NCBI GenBank assembly: GCA_934457145.1
Contig: CAKSHP010000006.1
Location: 15,345-79,344, forward strand
Length of the DNA stretch: 64,000 nucleotides
Direction: 5' to 3'
Source of the DNA: an uncultured Clostridia bacterium
GTDB lineage: Bacteria > Bacillota > Clostridia > UBA1381 > UMGS1253
How positions within the stretch are numbered: position 1 is the first letter of the stretch; every line of letters starts with the position of its first letter. This document shows, piece after piece, positions 17,120 to 26,556 of the stretch. The notes under the pieces are model-generated. The model worked only from the letters and a program-made list of their open reading frames with translations. It was not told the DNA's origin and did no database searches. The translations under genes were made by a program, and so were the position numbers.

Positions 17120-20100
17120 GTGAAAAAAATAGTTTCTTTTATTTTGGCTATATCCGTTTTGTGTACAGGATTTTATGCGTCTGCGGAAGATGCGCAAAAA
17201 TACGGAAAAAAAATATTTTACAACAGAACTTATCAGGGCGGAAATCCTTTTGAAAATATAACGGTTGCATCAAAATCAAATAATATAGTCTGCAAAGAGG
17301 AAAGCGGCGGAAATAAATATATTTTGCTTGAAGCAAATGAAAATCCGACGGAGGATTGCTATTTGCAATATGCGTTTAAAGAGCAGGTTTCAGATGAAAC
17401 GGTGTTTGAGATAAGCGTTAAAGGAACGGACAACATGGGAAAATTTAATTTGCGTTTATCAGACAGCACAGATAAACGAATCTATCTTATGAATATAGAT
17501 TCTTCGGGCAGCGTGCGTTTTGAGGGAGGAGAAAGCGCCTCGCTAAAAAAAGACAAATGGACAAAATTTGCATTTGCGGTTAATTTTGAAAAACACACAA
17601 TGCAGATTTATATAGATTCAAAGAAAAAAGGCAAGGTTGTTAATTTGGATCAGACATTTACAAAACCGAGCCGGATTTTAACATATATGGCGACGGATTC
17701 GGCAGCGAAAAGCACGGTTTCGATAGATGATTTTAAAATTTATGAAGCGTCGGAGCCGACGGATATCGGCGTTTCTCAGCAGGATGAAACAGTGATTGTT
17801 CCCGTTTACAAAGCTGATGGCGATTGCACAAACGAAATTTATTATAACCGCAGCTATTCTGAGGAGGGCATGGATCCTTTTGCGGGCGTGAGCGTTTCTA
17901 AAAAGAAACAGCAAATTGCCATATGCCAAAAGGATGAAAATTCATATATCGGCGTTGATTTAATTGAAAACGGCGACTGCTTTTTAAAATGGAATATTGC
18001 AGACGGGGCAGACAGATTTATAACTGTCAGCGCTGATTTTTATATCACGAAGCTCGGCGCAAAAATACGTCCGTTTCAGTCCTTTTGCGAAATCCGCCCG
18101 GACGGAAGCGTGGTTTATCTGCCGTGGTCGGCAAAGGTCGGAAAAATAAAGGAAAACGAATGGTTTAACATTGCGTTTTCGTTTGACCGCAAAAACGGAG
18201 CATGCGATATGTATTTAAACGGCGAGCGCGTGGCAGAAGCTTTGGCATACAGCGGAGATTTAAATTCTTTCACTTCGTATTTTGCAGACAAAACAGCGGA
18301 TAATCAGAGCATTTATATTGATAACTACAAAATCTATGCAGGAAAGCAAATAAGAGAAATTAAAGAAGGCGAACTGCCCGAAAAGAAATCAGTTATAAAA
18401 CAGGACAATTCCGATGCAGAAGAAATTATTAAAAAAGCAGGCGGAAATGTTGTTATGCTAAATGTGTATTCTTCTGCAATATATTACGGCGGAGAAAAAA
18501 GAAAGATAGACGTCGGAGCGTATATAAAAGACAACAGAACTCTTGTGCCTGTGCGCGCGGTATCGGAGGCGTTCGGGCTTGATGTTGACTATAATGCGGA
18601 AAACAAGTGTGTAACTATTGACGGCAAGGCGAAAATTGTTCTCGGAAGCACGGAAATGACGCTTTTAGACGGAAGTAAGTACACTTTAGATGTCGGAGCG
18701 GAACTTGAAAATAACCGCACTATGCTGCCGCTTCGTGCGCTTTGCGAGAAGATTTTATTAAAAGAAGTGGCATGGGATTCAAGAGGGCTTATCATTATAA
18801 GCGACAAGGCAGCTGAGCTTTCGCAAAAAGAACTTGCCGAGCTGAACAGCTTTATGCTCTATGAGCGTCCGGATGCGCAAAGCTTAAAGGATAAAATAAT
18901 AAACACAAATCATCCGAGAGTTGCGGCAACAAAAGAGGATTTTGATGCTATAAGAGCTTCATACGCTTCAAATAATCACTATATAAAAAAATGGGGCGAT
19001 GAGGTTATAAAAAATGCCGATAATGTTTTAAAAACGGCTAATCCCGAATATAAAACGGGCGGACTTTTAGACCTCAGCGCAGCGGTTGCCGACAGGCTTG
19101 AAAACCTCGGTATGGCATATCAGATAACAAATGACAAAAAGTATGCCCAAAAGGCATATGAAATAATAAAGGCGGTAGGCGATTTTCCGGACTGGAACCC
19201 GGCGCACTTTTTAGATGTCGGCGAAATGTCGATGGGTGTGGCAGTCGGATATGACTGGTGCTATGATGCGTTTACAAGTGAGCAGCAAAGCGAAATCGAA
19301 AAAATTATATACAAACAGTGCCTTTCTCTTTATGAGGCAGCATATTATAATCAAATAACATACACAAGCTTTATAAAAACTTATACAAACTGGAACTCAT
19401 GGTGTAACGGGCCGGCGATAATGTGTGCGGCGGCTGTGTTTGACAAGTATCCGGATTTGTGTGCGGATTTGATTTCAAAAATACTTCGTTCGCAGGAAAT
19501 AATGCTTAATGAGTATTACCCCGACGGCGCGTGGATGGAAGGAACCGGATACTGGAACATTGCGCTGTTTCCGATTGCAATATATTCAGACACTCTGAAA
19601 AACACATTCGGAACAGACTTTAATGTATCAAAAACTCCGGGCATGGACAAAAGTGCATATTTTTCATTTGCAGTTCAGGGCCCGTGCGGAACAAACGACT
19701 TTCACGATTCGGATATGGCAAAACAAAACTGCCCGGTTTTGTTTTGGTGTGCCAAAGAATACGGCGACAGCCGTATAACGAAAATGCATCTTGCCCAGAT
19801 GGACAAATATATGCAAAGCGGAAATGCATATTCGATGCTGTGGTATGACAAGAAAACCGACGCTGAGTTTGCAAATCTGGATAAAGATATGTATATAAAA
19901 GGCGGAGAGGTGGTTTCTCTTCGAAGCTCATGGGAAAATGATAACGGCGCGTTTGTTTCGTATCATGCGGGAGTTTCCGATATTAACCACGGTCAGCTGG
20001 ATACAGGAACATATGTTATAGATATGCTCGGTGAGAGATTCGCTATGGATCTCGGCAAAGAAAGCTACAGTGTGCCGCTGTATTTCGGCAGCGAAAGATA

Positions 20101-21373
20101 TAATTATTACCGCTGCCGTCCGGAGGGACATAATCTGTATGTAATTAATCCGAAAGAGGGCAAGTTAGGGCAGGAAAAGGACACGTTCTGCGAGGTTAGC
20201 TCTTTTGTTTCAAGCGAAAGAGGTGCATATTCGACTGTTGATTTAACGGCTTGCTATGCTCCGGATGTTAATGTTGCAAAAAGAGGATACAAGCTTGAAG
20301 ACGACCGGCAGAGCGTTGTTATAGCAGATGAGATAGACTTAAAAGCGGAAAGCGAAATTTATTGGTTTATGCATACGGATGCAGATATCCAAATTGCAGA
20401 CAAAAACACACTTTATCTTACGAAAAACGGCAAAAAAGTTAAGCTTATGATATCGTGCAGCGCAGATGATTATTCCGTTTATGAAACGGCGGCAAATCCT
20501 TTGCCGACTTCGCCTGAAATGACCGGCGAGCTTGACAGATCGTCTGTAAAGAAAATCTGCATTAAAATTAAAAGCGGCGGCAAAGTAAATATATGGGCAA
20601 AGATGGCTCCGGCAAACCTCGAGGGCGCAGCTTTGGAAACAAAAAGCATGAGCGAATGGAAAAACGACGAGGGTGAAATTAAAAAGATGCCCGAGCTTGA
20701 CATGATTTATGCCGATGGTAAAGAAATAGAAGGCTTTGACAAGGGAACGGCGGGCTATGAGATGCGTTTTGCATATGATGCGCAAAGCGTTCCGAACATA
20801 AGTGCTGCATATGATCAAAATCTTTATGACGTTGAAATAAAGCAGGCAGCCTCCTTTGGCGACAGCGCGCATATTTTGGTAAAATACAAAGAAAACAGCA
20901 CGTTAATCGGCGAATACAGCGTTAAATTTGAAAAAAATATAAAATTAGATGACATAGAGGATATGACAAGACTTCAGGTGATAAATGCATACGCCTCCTC
21001 CGTTCCCGAAAAGCAGCACACGCCTTTTATGGCAGCTGATAACGATATAACGGCGGAGTCGAGATGGGCGGCAAGCGGCAGCGGCGAATGGCTGTGTATG
21101 GATTTGGGAGACAGCTTTGATATTGACGCTGTGGGCATAGCGGTTATGAACGGCTCAAAGCGAAAATATAAATATGAAATAGAATATTCCGCAGACGGCA
21201 AAACATGGGAAAAGGCAGTCAGTCTTTGCGAAACATCGGGCACAGACGGCATTGAAATTGTGAAATTTGAAAGAGTAAATGCAAGATATGTGCGTTATGT
21301 GGGATATGAAAACAGTCAGAATGCATGGAATTCCGTGACGGAGTTTGCCGTGCTGCAAAACAGGAGGAAATAA
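17120..21373 (+). CDS. Large secreted polysaccharide lyase-like protein (heparinase II/III type) with accessory domains
   Basis: 1417 residues from GTG 17120, which has an AGGAG site 8 bases upstream. Domains in order: signal peptide (1-23); two similar LamG/jelly-roll-like repeats (about 25-215 and 235-410, each beginning IFYNRTY/IYYNRSY and ending IDDFKIYE/IDNYKIYA); a copper-amine-oxidase-N-like domain (about 435-560, DNRTLVPVRAVSEAFGL and NNRTMLPLRALCE); an (alpha/alpha) toroid (about 590-860, WNPAHFLDVGEMSMGVAVGYDW, shown up to 20: NPAHFLDVGEMSMGVAVGYD); a heparinase-type beta-sandwich (about 880-1200, NHGQLDTGTYVIDMLGERF); and a C-terminal F5/8C (CBM32-like) domain (about 1260-1417). 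It likely cleaves an acidic polysaccharide outside the cell; the substrate is unknown. A decayed paralogue lies at 29252. Confidence 0.85.
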   Translation: MKKIVSFILAISVLCTGFYASAEDAQKYGKKIFYNRTYQGGNPFENITVASKSNNIVCKEESGGNKYILLEANENPTEDCYLQYAFKEQVSDETVFEISVKGTDNMGKFNLRLSDSTDKRIYLMNIDSSGSVRFEGGESASLKKDKWTKFAFAVNFEKHTMQIYIDSKKKGKVVNLDQTFTKPSRILTYMATDSAAKSTVSIDDFKIYEASEPTDIGVSQQDETVIVPVYKADGDCTNEIYYNRSYSEEGMDPFAGVSVSKKKQQIAICQKDENSYIGVDLIENGDCFLKWNIADGADRFITVSADFYITKLGAKIRPFQSFCEIRPDGSVVYLPWSAKVGKIKENEWFNIAFSFDRKNGACDMYLNGERVAEALAYSGDLNSFTSYFADKTADNQSIYIDNYKIYAGKQIREIKEGELPEKKSVIKQDNSDAEEIIKKAGGNVVMLNVYSSAIYYGGEKRKIDVGAYIKDNRTLVPVRAVSEAFGLDVDYNAENKCVTIDGKAKIVLGSTEMTLLDGSKYTLDVGAELENNRTMLPLRALCEKILLKEVAWDSRGLIIISDKAAELSQKELAELNSFMLYERPDAQSLKDKIINTNHPRVAATKEDFDAIRASYASNNHYIKKWGDEVIKNADNVLKTANPEYKTGGLLDLSAAVADRLENLGMAYQITNDKKYAQKAYEIIKAVGDFPDWNPAHFLDVGEMSMGVAVGYDWCYDAFTSEQQSEIEKIIYKQCLSLYEAAYYNQITYTSFIKTYTNWNSWCNGPAIMCAAAVFDKYPDLCADLISKILRSQEIMLNEYYPDGAWMEGTGYWNIALFPIAIYSDTLKNTFGTDFNVSKTPGMDKSAYFSFAVQGPCGTNDFHDSDMAKQNCPVLFWCAKEYGDSRITKMHLAQMDKYMQSGNAYSMLWYDKKTDAEFANLDKDMYIKGGEVVSLRSSWENDNGAFVSYHAGVSDINHGQLDTGTYVIDMLGERFAMDLGKESYSVPLYFGSERYNYYRCRPEGHNLYVINPKEGKLGQEKDTFCEVSSFVSSERGAYSTVDLTACYAPDVNVAKRGYKLEDDRQSVVIADEIDLKAESEIYWFMHTDADIQIADKNTLYLTKNGKKVKLMISCSADDYSVYETAANPLPTSPEMTGELDRSSVKKICIKIKSGGKVNIWAKMAPANLEGAALETKSMSEWKNDEGEIKKMPELDMIYADGKEIEGFDKGTAGYEMRFAYDAQSVPNISAAYDQNLYDVEIKQAASFGDSAHILVKYKENSTLIGEYSVKFEKNIKLDDIEDMTRLQVINAYASSVPEKQHTPFMAADNDITAESRWAASGSGEWLCMDLGDSFDIDAVGIAVMNGSKRKYKYEIEYSADGKTWEKAVSLCETSGTDGIEIVKFERVNARYVRYVGYENSQNAWNSVTEFAVLQNRRK

Positions 21374-21375
21374 AA

Positions 21376-21663
21376 ATGCGAGATGCAAAAAAGAAAGTCA
21401 ATCCGGCAGAAAAGCTGGGCAAAGCTGAAAAGGAAAAGTATTATGTGTTTACGAAAATGGAGGCTGTAAAAAAGGCTATGATTATAAGCCTGATTTTAGG
21501 AGCAGTGCTTTTTGCGGCGGGTCTTATTTTTAAGATAGGTTATCTTATGCTTAGCGGAGCTGTGGTGATTACTTTGTTTGTTGTGCTTGCATTTATACAT
21601 GCATATATAAAAAGCGTGTGGAACAAGCTTTTGCGTGACGAGAGAAAAGCAAAGCAGAAGTAG
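21376..21663 (+). CDS. Small two-helix membrane protein of unknown function
   Basis: 95 residues, start ATG 21376 behind AGGAGG, which lies in the last codons of the lyase-like gene. The N-terminus is highly charged (MRDAKKKVNPAEKLGKAEKE), then two adjacent membrane segments at about residues 32-75, and a basic tail ending KAKQK. It is in the same transcription unit as the lyase-like gene. I do not recognise a family. Confidence 0.7.
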   Translation: MRDAKKKVNPAEKLGKAEKEKYYVFTKMEAVKKAMIISLILGAVLFAAGLIFKIGYLMLSGAVVITLFVVLAFIHAYIKSVWNKLLRDERKAKQK

Positions 21664-21682
21664 TGTAAAAAATGCACAAACT

Positions 21683-21742
21683 GCAATTGCTTTAAAAATT
21701 TGGGCGCTCTTTTCGCCTGAAGGGCAATTGCTTTAAAAATTT
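21683..21742. repeat. 19-base direct repeat
   Basis: GCAATTGCTTTAAAAATTT occurs identically at 21683-21701 and 21724-21742. It is noncoding and lies between the small membrane protein gene and the terminator. Its role is unknown. Confidence 0.85.
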
Positions 21743-21751
21743 CTATGAAGT

Positions 21752-21793
21752 AATATTTTGCCGGGGAGCTTATGAGGCTCCCCGGTAAAATAT
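21752..21793. terminator. Strong hairpin terminator
   Basis: CCGGGGAGC (21761-21769) pairs with GCTCCCCGG (21777-21785), flanked by ATATTTT on the left and AAAATAT on the right, which can extend the stem. Confidence 0.7.
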
Positions 21794-21832
21794 ATTATGA
21801 AATAAAGTTTTTTAAAAAAGTGAAAAAAACTC

Positions 21833-21861
21833 TTTACAAATCAAAAAAGCTGTGGTATAAT
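21833..21861 (+). promoter_or_regulatory. tRNA-Gly promoter
   Basis: TTTACA (21833-21838), 17 bases, TATAAT (21856-21861), 21 bases before the tRNA. Confidence 0.85.
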
Positions 21862-21882
21862 GTTTACATCAAAAGATGATAC

Positions 21883-21957
21883 GCGGGAGTGGCTCAGTGG
21901 TAGAGCGTCACCTTGCCAAGGTGAACGTCGCGAGTTCGAATCTCGTCTTCCGCTCCA
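21883..21957 (+). tRNA. tRNA-Gly (GCC)
   Basis: The cloverleaf can be drawn: acceptor GCGGGAG pairs with CTTCCGC, the D-arm has GGCTCAGTGGTAGAGC, the anticodon arm CACCTTGCCAAGGTG carries GCC at 21915-21917, and the T-arm has CGCGAGTTCGAATCTCGTC. The 3' CCA is encoded. It is a single tRNA with its own promoter and terminator, not part of a cluster. Confidence 0.97.
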
Positions 21958-21958
21958 A

Positions 21959-21993
21959 AAACGACAAGTATGACAGTGCTTGTCGTTTTTTTG
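21959..21993 (+). terminator. tRNA-Gly terminator
   Basis: AACGACAAG pairs with CTTGTCGTT, followed by a T-run, directly after the tRNA. Confidence 0.88.
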
Positions 21994-22005
21994 TATAATG
22001 AAATA

Positions 22006-22037
22006 CCACCCGCTATGTGCGGGTGGATATTTTTTTT
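22006..22037 (+). terminator. Second terminator after the tRNA
   Basis: CCACCCGC (22006-22013) pairs with GCGGGTGG (22019-22026), followed by ATATTTTTTTT. It may back up the first, facing the convergent AraC gene. Confidence 0.8.
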
Positions 22038-22079
22038 GCTCTTTTTTAAAACAATTTTAAATAAGAAAGACGGAAAAAC

Positions 22080-22898
22080 TTATTTTTGTTTTAAATTTTC
22101 TCTCAGCTGACCGGGCGTGATGCCGAAATGCATTTTAAAAATACGCAAAAAATGCGCAAATGTTGAAAAACCGCAGGCATAGCTTATCTCCGTTATTGAA
22201 ACATCTGTTGAAACAATAAGCTTTTTTGCGTAGTTAATTTTTATTTTATTAAGATATTGCTTGTAAGTCATGCCGGTTTCTTTGTGAAAAACCGTGCTTA
22301 AATAGTTTGGATTAACGCAAAATATTTCGGCAGTTTCTGTGCAGGAAGGGTTTTTGCGAAAATGGGCGTGAAGATAAAGCAAAACCTTTTGGACAAGGCT
22401 TACGTTTTGAGGATGATTTTGTGCAGCCGATTTAAATTTTCTTATTGCAAAAATCAATATACATTCAAGCAAGTTTGAAATAACGCTTTTGTTATATATG
22501 TCTTTTTTGTTATATTCATTTAAAAGTGTTTTAAGAAAAAAATCTATTTGTTTGTATTCGCTTACGTTGGCGTAGAAAAAAATATTGTTTTCCAGTGTCA
22601 AAAATTCGCGGAGTATATCAATACCGATTAGTGATTCATCAAAACGAATATTTGTAAGACAGAGCGGTTCGGTAACGTGAATTTCGTGAAAATCGGTGTT
22701 GTTTAAAATGTAAAACGCACTTTTTTTAAGTTCATATTTTTTGCCGTTTAAAATCTGATATCCGCTGCCTCCGATTACAAACTCCATTTCAAAATTATTA
22801 TGCCAGTGAATGGCGCAGTTTTCCTTAAAAAATCTTTCTTCTATTGAAAAAACAGCGTTGTTATGATACATTTTGATGTTGTTTTTATTGTAGTTCAT
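22080..22898 (-). CDS. AraC-family transcriptional regulator
   Basis: 272 residues from the ATG at 22898, which has AAGGCGG upstream; a longer frame to 22964 runs through the promoter and is unlikely. The N-terminal cupin segment CAIHWHNNFEMEFVIGGSG and two helix-turn-helix motifs at the C-terminus (CVNPNYLSTVFHKETGMTYK and YACGFSTFAHFLRIFK) are clear. It is divergent from the GH2 beta-mannosidase, its probable target. Confidence 0.92.
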   Translation of the reverse strand: MNYNKNNIKMYHNNAVFSIEERFFKENCAIHWHNNFEMEFVIGGSGYQILNGKKYELKKSAFYILNNTDFHEIHVTEPLCLTNIRFDESLIGIDILREFLTLENNIFFYANVSEYKQIDFFLKTLLNEYNKKDIYNKSVISNLLECILIFAIRKFKSAAQNHPQNVSLVQKVLLYLHAHFRKNPSCTETAEIFCVNPNYLSTVFHKETGMTYKQYLNKIKINYAKKLIVSTDVSITEISYACGFSTFAHFLRIFKMHFGITPGQLRENLKQK

Positions 22899-22931
22899 AA
22901 AAAGTCCGCCTTGTTTTAATAATATACCTAC

Positions 22932-22960
22932 AGTATAATCCAAGAAAAATATTTTTTCAA
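22932..22960 (-). promoter_or_regulatory. Promoter of the AraC gene at 22080
   Basis: On the minus strand TTGAAA (22955-22960), 17 bases, TATACT (22932-22937). This placement excludes the longer start. Confidence 0.65.
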
Positions 22961-23088
22961 GCAAAATTTAATAAAAGCTGAGTTTTTGCAATAAATTCGT
23001 GAAAAAATGCAAAGCGGAAACAAAAAAATAAGAGTATAATAAGATAAGCCGAGATAGCGGCGTAATGTATACAGAAAGGAAAAAAATT

Positions 23089-25368
23089 ATGAATATTTCA
23101 CTTGACGGAAAATGGAATTTGTATTTTTTTGAGCAGCAAAACTATGATGAAACGCCGGAGGTTTTAACTTTAAGAGAAGATGTAAAAAAAATCGAATGCA
23201 CCGTTCCGGGCAATGTTGAGCTTGATTTGGCTCAAAACAGTTATCTTCCGAAGGATTTATACATGGGAATGAATATAACGGAGGCGGAGCGTTATGAAAC
23301 CTATGAATGGTGGTATGAAAAATTTTTTGAAACGCCAAATGATATAAAAAATTTATACCTTCGTTTTGAGGCGGTGGACTGCCTTGCAGAGTACTGGCTA
23401 AACGGTAAAAAAATAGGCGAGTCGGATAATATGTTTATAGCACATGAGTTTGATATTTCGCAATATGTAAAACAAAATGGTGAAAACAGGCTTTTGGTTC
23501 GTTTGCGCTCGGCAGTGCTTGAAAACTATCGTTTAAAGCAAAATATGTATTCGGTTGTCAGCTCGTGGGAGGAGCACACTCCGGCAACAACACAAATAAG
23601 AAAAGCGGCGCACAGTGTTGGCTGGGATATTATGCCGCGTGCGGTCAGCGCCGGAATATGGAGAAGCGTGTATGTTATAAATAAAGCGGACATATATTTT
23701 GATCAGGTGTTTGTAAATACATATAAATTAGAAGAGGACACAGCGTATATAAAAGTGGCTTTTGATATAAAATCAAACAAGCTTTTAACGCATAAAACCC
23801 ACAGCGTAAAGGTGTACGGAAAGTGCGGCGATTCGGAATTTTGCGAGAAAAGACCGGTTATATTTAAAGCAGAGGCAATATGCTTTGATATAAAAAATCC
23901 AAAGCTTTGGTTTCCGTTCGGATATGGCATGGCAAACATGTATGACGCTGCAATAGAGCTTTATGAAGAAGAAAAACTTATATGCAAAAAAGAATTCAGC
24001 TTCGGTGTGCGCACGGTGGAGCTTGAAAGAAGCGATACAGTGGATTTAAAGGACGGAAAGTTTAATTTTAAGATAAACGGAGTTCAGGTAATGTGCAAGG
24101 GCTCAAACTGGGTGCCGCTTTGCACATATCACAGCGGCGATGCTGCGCGTTATGAAAGAGCTCTGGAGCTTGTAAGAGATATCGGCTGCAATATTTTAAG
24201 GTGCTGGGGCGGAAACGTTTATGAGGATACATATTTTTATGATTTCTGCGACAGAAACGGCATAATGATATGGCAGGATTTTTCCATGGCATGCAGCGTG
24301 TATCCGATTGATGATGAGTTTAAAAAGAAGCTTGAAATTGAAGTTGAAAGCGTGGTAAAAAAATTAAGACAGCATCCTTGTGTAATATTGTGGTCGGGAG
24401 ACAACGAGTGTGATGAGAGTATGTTCGGTCACGGCGTTGACCCAAATGAAAACATACTTACAAGAAGGGTTATACCGCACATTATAAAAATGCATGATAT
24501 GACGCGCCCGTATATTCCGAGCTCGCCTTATATTTCAAAAAAAGTATATGATTTAAATGATAAAAATCTGCTGCCCGAAGCGCATCTTTGGGGTCCGAGA
24601 GATTATTTTAAAAGCAATTTTTACAAAGAGTCGCCGGCTTATTTTGTGAGCGAAACGGGATATCACGGGTGTCCTTCAAGAAAGTCTGTTGAAAAGTTTA
24701 TTGAAAAGGATTATATTGAAAATTATAAAAACAATCCGCAGTGGAATCTTCATTCAACAGACCGCTTTGACAGAGACGGCCGTGTTATGCTTATGCATAA
24801 TCAGGTGTTGCAGTATTTCGGAGAAATTCCAAAAGATTTTGACGACTACACTCTTGCCTCTCAGGTTTCCCAGGCTGAGGCGGATAAGTTTTTTATTGAA
24901 CGCATAAGAGCAAGAAAACCAAAGACAGGCGGAGTGATATGGTGGAATCTTTTGGACGGCTGGCCTCAGATGTCGGACGCAGTTGTTGACTATTATTTTG
25001 AAAAAAAGCTTGCATATGACTATATAAAGCGTTCACAGGCGCCGTTTTGCATCATGGCAAAAGAAATTGAGGACTGGAAAATTCAAATAGTTGCCGAAAA
25101 TGACACGCTTGAAGAAAAATGCGTTACATATGAAGTGTGCGATATTGACACAAACGAAGTGCTTTTGTCGGGGGAGTGTGTTATTGGGAAAAACTCGTTT
25201 AAAAACCTTGGCAATATAGCTGTTATGTATTCAGAAAAAAGAATGCTTTTAATAAAATGGACGCAAAACGGAAAGTTTGGTTTTAACCACTATACATGCG
25301 GTATGCCGGCGTTTTCGTTTGAAAAATATAAAACATGGCTTAAAAAGCTTGAAAATATTAAAGCTTAA
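23089..25368 (+). CDS. Beta-mannosidase-like glycoside hydrolase family 2
   Basis: 759 residues, cytoplasmic, from the ATG at 23089 (AAAGGA site). The N-terminal jelly-roll sugar-binding domain starts ISLDGKWNLYFFE and is followed by an immunoglobulin-like domain and the TIM barrel. The acid/base Glu440 in LWSGDNECDES and the nucleophile Glu522 in FVSETGYHG fit the GH2 beta-mannosidase subgroup, as does LRCWGGNVYEDTYFYDFCD. It probably removes beta-mannosyl residues from imported oligosaccharides. TATAAT at 23034-23039 is the likely -10. Confidence 0.88.
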   Translation: MNISLDGKWNLYFFEQQNYDETPEVLTLREDVKKIECTVPGNVELDLAQNSYLPKDLYMGMNITEAERYETYEWWYEKFFETPNDIKNLYLRFEAVDCLAEYWLNGKKIGESDNMFIAHEFDISQYVKQNGENRLLVRLRSAVLENYRLKQNMYSVVSSWEEHTPATTQIRKAAHSVGWDIMPRAVSAGIWRSVYVINKADIYFDQVFVNTYKLEEDTAYIKVAFDIKSNKLLTHKTHSVKVYGKCGDSEFCEKRPVIFKAEAICFDIKNPKLWFPFGYGMANMYDAAIELYEEEKLICKKEFSFGVRTVELERSDTVDLKDGKFNFKINGVQVMCKGSNWVPLCTYHSGDAARYERALELVRDIGCNILRCWGGNVYEDTYFYDFCDRNGIMIWQDFSMACSVYPIDDEFKKKLEIEVESVVKKLRQHPCVILWSGDNECDESMFGHGVDPNENILTRRVIPHIIKMHDMTRPYIPSSPYISKKVYDLNDKNLLPEAHLWGPRDYFKSNFYKESPAYFVSETGYHGCPSRKSVEKFIEKDYIENYKNNPQWNLHSTDRFDRDGRVMLMHNQVLQYFGEIPKDFDDYTLASQVSQAEADKFFIERIRARKPKTGGVIWWNLLDGWPQMSDAVVDYYFEKKLAYDYIKRSQAPFCIMAKEIEDWKIQIVAENDTLEEKCVTYEVCDIDTNEVLLSGECVIGKNSFKNLGNIAVMYSEKRMLLIKWTQNGKFGFNHYTCGMPAFSFEKYKTWLKKLENIKA

Positions 25369-25372
25369 ATTC

Positions 25373-25412
25373 AACAGTGCGGTAAGCGGTTTAGCTTTCG
25401 CACTGTTTTTTA
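25373..25412 (+). terminator. GH2 gene terminator
   Basis: AACAGTGCG (25373-25381) pairs with CGCACTGTT (25399-25407), followed by T-run. Confidence 0.8.
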
Positions 25413-25428
25413 TTCTTGATCAGTTTGA

Positions 25429-25489
25429 CAATGCAGTCCAAGTTTTCAACAATAGCGTTCTATTTTAAAAATTTTTTGAGCAGTATAAT
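25429..25489 (+). promoter_or_regulatory. 61-base promoter/operator module, copy 1
   Basis: Contains two similar half-sites, CAATGCAGTCCA (25429-25440) and CAATAGCGTTCTA (25450-25462), 21 bases apart, then TATAAT (25484-25489), which ends 36 bases before the ATG at 25525. It aligns without gaps to 27509-27569 with 46 of 61 bases identical. Confidence 0.75.
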
Positions 25490-25524
25490 ATTTTTGATAA
25501 TATATATTGAGAGGAAGAATTTTG

Positions 25525-26416
25525 ATGAAAAAGGGTAAATGGGCGGTGTTTAATACTTGTGATGCACCGGTGGTTTTCAAGAAGTTTTTTTGCCGATAAT
25601 ATAAATAAGGCAAAACTTTTAATTTGCGGGCTTGGCTTTTTTGAATGTTTTATAAATTCAAAGAGCATCAGCGATGATATGTTTGTACCGGCGCAGACGG
25701 ATTATGAAGAAAGAAAAAATAAGACTCTTGCATATCCTTTAGACGATATATTCAGTCACAGAATTTATTATATGGAATATGATGTGTCGGAATTTATTTG
25801 CGAAGGTGAAAATGAAATAGAAATACATTTGGGAAACGGCTGGTACAATCAAAAGGAAAGAACGATAGAAGGAAAACTGGATTTTGGAAATCCGAAGCTT
25901 TGGTTTGAACTTGAAATAGAAAATCAAGATGGTAAAAGACAAATGGTTGTTTCGGATGAGGAAATGAAATGGAAAAAAAGCAATATCACGTTTAATAATT
26001 TGTTTTTCGGTGAAGTGCATGATTTTTGCTGTGATACATCAAAGGTGTTTGAATGTGAGTTTACAGATGCGCCGGATTCAAGATTTTTAAAGCAAACTTG
26101 TCCTGCCGATAAGATTATAAGGACTATTAAACCGAAATTTTTAAAAACGGTAAACGGCAAAAAAATATATGACGCAAAAGAAAATATTGCCGGATATGTA
26201 CGGTGCATGTGTAAAGGAAAAGTGACGCTCAGGTTCGGGGATGAACTTTTTAACGACGGCAGCATAAATTTTTTTCATTGCGGCGGAGATGAGCAAATTC
26301 AATCCGATACATGTATAACAGATGATAAAGAAAGATATTTCGAACCGAAATTTGTTTGGCATGCATTCAGATATTTTGAAATGGAAAGCATAAAAATAAT
26401 TTCGGTTGATAAATAA
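25525..26416 (+). pseudogene. Frameshifted, truncated GH78 alpha-L-rhamnosidase-like gene
   Basis: The start ATG 25525 has a GAGGAAG site but its frame stops within 25 codons. At the T7 run near 25585 the frame changes, and from there the reading continues in the next frame: ADNINKAKLLICGLGFFECF ... GNGWYNQKERTIEGK ... DAKENIAGYVRCM. This is the pair of N-terminal beta-sandwich domains of GH78 enzymes. The (alpha/alpha)6 catalytic domain that should follow is missing, and a terminator follows at 26438. One extra T explains the frameshift. The protein is probably nonfunctional, although its promoter module is intact. Confidence 0.75.
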
Positions 26417-26437
26417 AAAACATAGGGCAATATTTTT

Positions 26438-26469
26438 AAGAGGGGCGGCTAAACAAACCCCTCTTTTTT
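26438..26469 (+). terminator. Terminator after the GH78 fragment
   Basis: AAGAGGGG (26438-26445) pairs with CCCCTCTT (26458-26465), followed by T-run. Confidence 0.85.
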
Positions 26470-26556
26470 GTTATAAAGAAAACCGGAGAGGAAAAATGCG
26501 TGCAATCGAAAAATGTGCCGAAGTCTATGAAAGTCTGAAGTGCTTTATAAGTATTT

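Noticed and set aside
20339..20872. 177-codon minus-strand frame
   Set aside because: Antisense to the lyase-like gene; low-complexity, Phe/Arg-rich.
21883..21957. tRNA-Gly as attachment site of an integrated element
   Set aside because: No second copy of the tRNA 3' end, no integrase, and no prophage genes are seen.
25570..25600. Programmed frameshift at the T7 run of the GH78-like gene
   Set aside because: The catalytic domain is absent and no stimulatory structure is seen, so decay or an assembly error is more likely.
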